NCBI GenBank assembly: GCA_013214545.1
Contig: JABSQB010000014.1
Coordinates: 1 to 64,000 of the forward strand
DNA: 64,000 nt
Direction of reading: 5' to 3'
Source: Henriciella sp.
GTDB lineage: Bacteria; Pseudomonadota; Alphaproteobacteria; Caulobacterales; Hyphomonadaceae
A program made the translations under genes and the position numbers. The notes below the pieces were generated by a model. It saw only the letters and a list, made by a program, of their open reading frames with translations. It did not search any database and was not told where the DNA came from. Below, in pieces: positions 60,752-64,000 of the stretch (within the stretch, counting starts at the first letter, position 1; every line of letters begins with the position of its first letter).

Positions 60752-63700
60752 CTATTGGCCCGCACCCAGACCCAAATCCCTGGCGATGTTCTTGATCGTG
60801 TTCTGGTCGAATTTCGCGCGCAGTTTGATGTAGGGACCTTCCTGCTTGTACTTGGCCGCTTCAAAATCATCATCATCGAAGCCTGACGCGTTCCAACCAA
60901 CACTGATCCAGACATTCTTTTCCGGGCTGAATCCGACGCTCGGACCATAAGACCAGGCTTCAGTTTGGCTCGCCTCGCCAGAGGTCCATGTGGCCTGGAA
61001 GCCGAGGTCGAATTTCTTGGTGATGTCATGGCGCACTTCACCGCCAATCAGGTGGGTGAATCCGCTCGCCCGCGCGCCATTGAATTCAGTCTCGACATGT
61101 TTGACGCCATGATAGACCGACAATTGCGTCCGCTTTGTCACCATCGCATTGAGGGCAAGATTGTTGACCAGTTTCGAGCGATCCTGAATGCCATCTTCCC
61201 GGCGATGACCATAATCGAAGCGGTTGAGTACAACCACGCCTTCCCCGCGCGGACGCCAGGCTGCGCCAACGCGAATATCCGTCTGCTTACGATTGGCCTG
61301 ATCCTCGAGCGATTCTTTTTGCTGCCGGGCTGCGACGGAGAAAGACAAGGTCTTTGTGATTTCACGGGCGCCGCCGAGCACTGCGACCAAACGCTTCCCA
61401 GACGTGCTGTCGCGCGTTTCAACCCGGCCCGAGACGGCCATACCGTCAACCTGGTAGCCAGCGCCGAAATAGGCCGAAGTGTATTGCTCGGACTGTGTGA
61501 GCGGGCTGCGCACGCCGTCTTCGAGCGGCCCGAAGACCGCGTCGGGCGCAACATCCAACGGCGCGTCGCCGCCATCAACATTCGCGCGCCGCGCCAGGCC
61601 GCCGCTGAGCGTCCAGGCATCATTGACCTGCCAGACCTGATCCACGCCGACGGTCGCACCGATGCGCCGGCCGCTATCCTGTGTCAGCATATCGGCGCCA
61701 GCGCGAATCTGCGTACCGCCGCGCGGTTCCCATGTGACTCCAGCAATTGTATTCTGACCCGAGGCGTTATCGCCATTGGTGATCTCGTGACGGATATTCA
61801 AACTGGCAGTTTTGCCAAGTGTCTTATCAAGACCCAGCACTGTACGTCCGGGGAAGAGGGTGGCTTCATCATTGGCGCCAACTTGATTCAAAGGTTCCTC
61901 CCAGACGGCGCTGACGGTCAGACCCTGATCCAGGAAGGTCTTGCGAAGGCCGGCGAGCAACAAGACAGAGCGACGGGCGTCATCCTCGCTATCATAGTCT
62001 TCTGCCACTGCGCGCAGACCGACGCTGGCGCCAAAGGTCTGACTGTCCTGGATCAACAGGGCATCGGCGACAGTGCGTTCGGCCCGCTGGCTGAGATTGG
62101 TTTCGCGATAGGCCTGGGCCTCGATGCGGCGGACGGACCGATCATTGCTGCCGGCGATTTCATGAACACCAATCTCGGCGCTGATCTGAGCACCAACACG
62201 GCGTAGGGCCGATGTGTTTGACGCCTGCTGGCCGAGCCCGAAGCCTTCGCTTTCCTGCCGGTAATACCCGGTCAGACTGAGTTTTTCCGTGCGTCTGGTG
62301 GCTTCCAGAAGCACAGCGTCCCCTGCTTGATCACCGGTTTCGGTATTGGCTTCTGACGTCGCAATCTCGGCGCGCACTTCCGTGCTCTCATCCAGATTCA
62401 CGGTGAGATCAGCAGCAGCCAGGCGTGATCCGTCAAAGCCTTCTGAAGCTCCATCCTCTTCATGGACTAAGGTAATACCAGCTTGAAGCTTGCCATCTGA
62501 CGTCCGCGCGGCGGCGCGCAGGCCCGCGGTGATCCCGCGCTCACCAGTGTCGGACGTTTCATAATCGACGATGATCACATTCGGGTTGAGCGCAGCATCT
62601 GTTGCGGGCACAGGCTGACGGAAGAAGATCTCGCCGGTCACGTAATCAATGTCATAGTCGACATACCGATTGAACCGGCGCACCGTCAGCACCTCATCCG
62701 CACGGAAGCGGTCTCTCGTTTCCACCGAAATCACTTCTGAAGACCGCACCAGCGGCGCAGAGCGGAGCAGGAATGGGCCAGACGTGCCATCGGCCGCCAG
62801 CTCGTCTTTGACAAAGGTTTGATTGGTTTCGGAAGCGAACGCGGTCACGCTAACCGTCTCGCTTTCGTAATCAGCTTTCAGCCCGGATAAGCGCCGGGCA
62901 TAGCGGCCAAGGTCGGTCTCCGTGAAACCGGTCTCATAGTCTCCAAACAGCGCCTGGAAAGTGTTCTTCTCGAGTTTGACATAGACCGGATAGCGGCTCT
63001 CGGCATTATTGTGCTGCCAGGTCCGGTCGCCGTACAATGTGTAATAGGCATTGGGGTCGATCTCATCGAATATCTCGCCATCCGCATCGCCGCGACGCTT
63101 CGCCGTGTCGACAGCCACGGTCAGCAGCCAATCACCTTTGACGACGCCTTTGGCAAAAAAGGCGAGGCGGCCATCCGCCGTCTTGCGGTTGATATCCAGA
63201 TCGCCTGCTTCTTCGAAACGTGTCGACGCCCCTTCAAGCTCGGCGACGCCAACGACAATCCAGTCACGTTTCTCAGACGTCAGCCAGATATCGATCTCTT
63301 CCAGCGTTCCGTCGGCCAGTTTCACCTCCAGGCGCACGCGGCCTGATTCCAGGGTTGGCTCTAGTTCGACCCGCGCGATGCCATCCGCGCCGACCCGAAT
63401 GCCGGAAACGGCCGAGAACCCGGCATCAACGGGCGCCTCAAACTCTTCTTCGGCTTCCTGAGCCAGGCGGTAGGGCGCTGCAACGCTGATCTCTACAATC
63501 CGGCCTTCATGGACCGGGTGCCCCGCGCCATCTTCCAGGCGTACAGCAATGACTGGCTTGGTGCGGCCGTCTGCGACAGCGACTGACTGATCATCGACAA
63601 GACGGGCCCGATCGACCTCGTCCACAAACCAGACTGAGCGTGTCAGGGTTTGTACCGGCGCGCCATTATCGTCGAAGATGGTGGCAACAAACCGGTTTTC

Positions 63701-64000
63701 GCCGCGCTGAATGTCGACGCCAGACCAGCGTGAGATCGCAACATCGCGCATCACCGACAAGTCTCGACCAGAGAAATTCAAGCCGGACACGGCTTGACCA
63801 TTAAGAGTCAGCGAGATCTTTTGCTTTGGTCCATGAACGATACCCAGGCTTGCCGATCGACCTTGCGGGCTTTGGCCAGTGCCTGGATACGCCCATCTGG
63901 CATCTGCGGAACTCTGTGCATCGAGCCAGGCCTGGTCGAATAGGTCCTCGCCGCGATCGGTACGCGCCGTTGCCTCGTCTGTCTCCACCAATGCATCAGT
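60752..64000 (-). CDS. very large Ig-like/outer-membrane beta-barrel-like surface protein, N-terminus beyond right edge
   Basis: >1079 aa; Ig-like segments (LNGQAVSGLNFSGRDLS, VRLEDGAGHPVHEGRIVEISVA), internal LYGDRTWQHNN...RFNRYVDYDIDYVTGEIFFRQPVP, alternating amphipathic strands through the C-terminal half. Confidence 0.65.
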   Translation of the reverse strand, partial: TDALVETDEATARTDRGEDLFDQAWLDAQSSADARWAYPGTGQSPQGRSASLGIVHGPKQKISLTLNGQAVSGLNFSGRDLSVMRDVAISRWSGVDIQRGENRFVATIFDDNGAPVQTLTRSVWFVDEVDRARLVDDQSVAVADGRTKPVIAVRLEDGAGHPVHEGRIVEISVAAPYRLAQEAEEEFEAPVDAGFSAVSGIRVGADGIARVELEPTLESGRVRLEVKLADGTLEEIDIWLTSEKRDWIVVGVAELEGASTRFEEAGDLDINRKTADGRLAFFAKGVVKGDWLLTVAVDTAKRRGDADGEIFDEIDPNAYYTLYGDRTWQHNNAESRYPVYVKLEKNTFQALFGDYETGFTETDLGRYARRLSGLKADYESETVSVTAFASETNQTFVKDELAADGTSGPFLLRSAPLVRSSEVISVETRDRFRADEVLTVRRFNRYVDYDIDYVTGEIFFRQPVPATDAALNPNVIIVDYETSDTGERGITAGLRAAARTSDGKLQAGITLVHEEDGASEGFDGSRLAAADLTVNLDESTEVRAEIATSEANTETGDQAGDAVLLEATRRTEKLSLTGYYRQESEGFGLGQQASNTSALRRVGAQISAEIGVHEIAGSNDRSVRRIEAQAYRETNLSQRAERTVADALLIQDSQTFGASVGLRAVAEDYDSEDDARRSVLLLAGLRKTFLDQGLTVSAVWEEPLNQVGANDEATLFPGRTVLGLDKTLGKTASLNIRHEITNGDNASGQNTIAGVTWEPRGGTQIRAGADMLTQDSGRRIGATVGVDQVWQVNDAWTLSGGLARRANVDGGDAPLDVAPDAVFGPLEDGVRSPLTQSEQYTSAYFGAGYQVDGMAVSGRVETRDSTSGKRLVAVLGGAREITKTLSFSVAARQQKESLEDQANRKQTDIRVGAAWRPRGEGVVVLNRFDYGHRREDGIQDRSKLVNNLALNAMVTKRTQLSVYHGVKHVETEFNGARASGFTHLIGGEVRHDITKKFDLGFQATWTSGEASQTEAWSYGPSVGFSPEKNVWISVGWNASGFDDDDFEAAKYKQEGPYIKLRAKFDQNTIKNIARDLGLGAGQ

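Noticed and set aside
60965-62206. 413-aa plus-strand ORF
   Set aside because: Antisense shadow of the large surface-protein gene; no domain signature.

Overview
Gene-dense, GC-rich window from an alphaproteobacterial chromosome. Gene content suggests Caulobacterales/Hyphomonadaceae, but this is inference without a database search. Most of it is core housekeeping: katG (5' part), secA, argJ-mutT, panD, a CAU tRNA, dcd, metZ, hisI, the F1 part of the ATP synthase operon (atpHAGDC), tsaE-amgK-murU-addB-addA-trxA, and folC-accD-trpA-cutA / trpB-trpF. Accessory or unexplained parts are: (i) a low-GC single gene with a C-terminal HEPN-like RNxxxH motif (2926-4224), followed by a ~610 bp convergent gap with three inverted repeats; (ii) a ~570 bp gap without a convincing annotated CDS (26192-26765), with a minus-strand terminator, seven GANTC (CcrM-type) sites in 113 bp, a DnaA-box-like inverted repeat and an untracked 56-codon ORF; (iii) a divergent GMC oxidoreductase + Tat-like PAN-domain gene pair splitting the trp cluster; (iv) an orphan Flp pilin gene; (v) a >1079 aa Ig-like/beta-barrel-like surface protein running off the right edge. 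No CRISPR array, transposase, integrase or prophage block was seen. All family calls come from reading motifs; no search was run.
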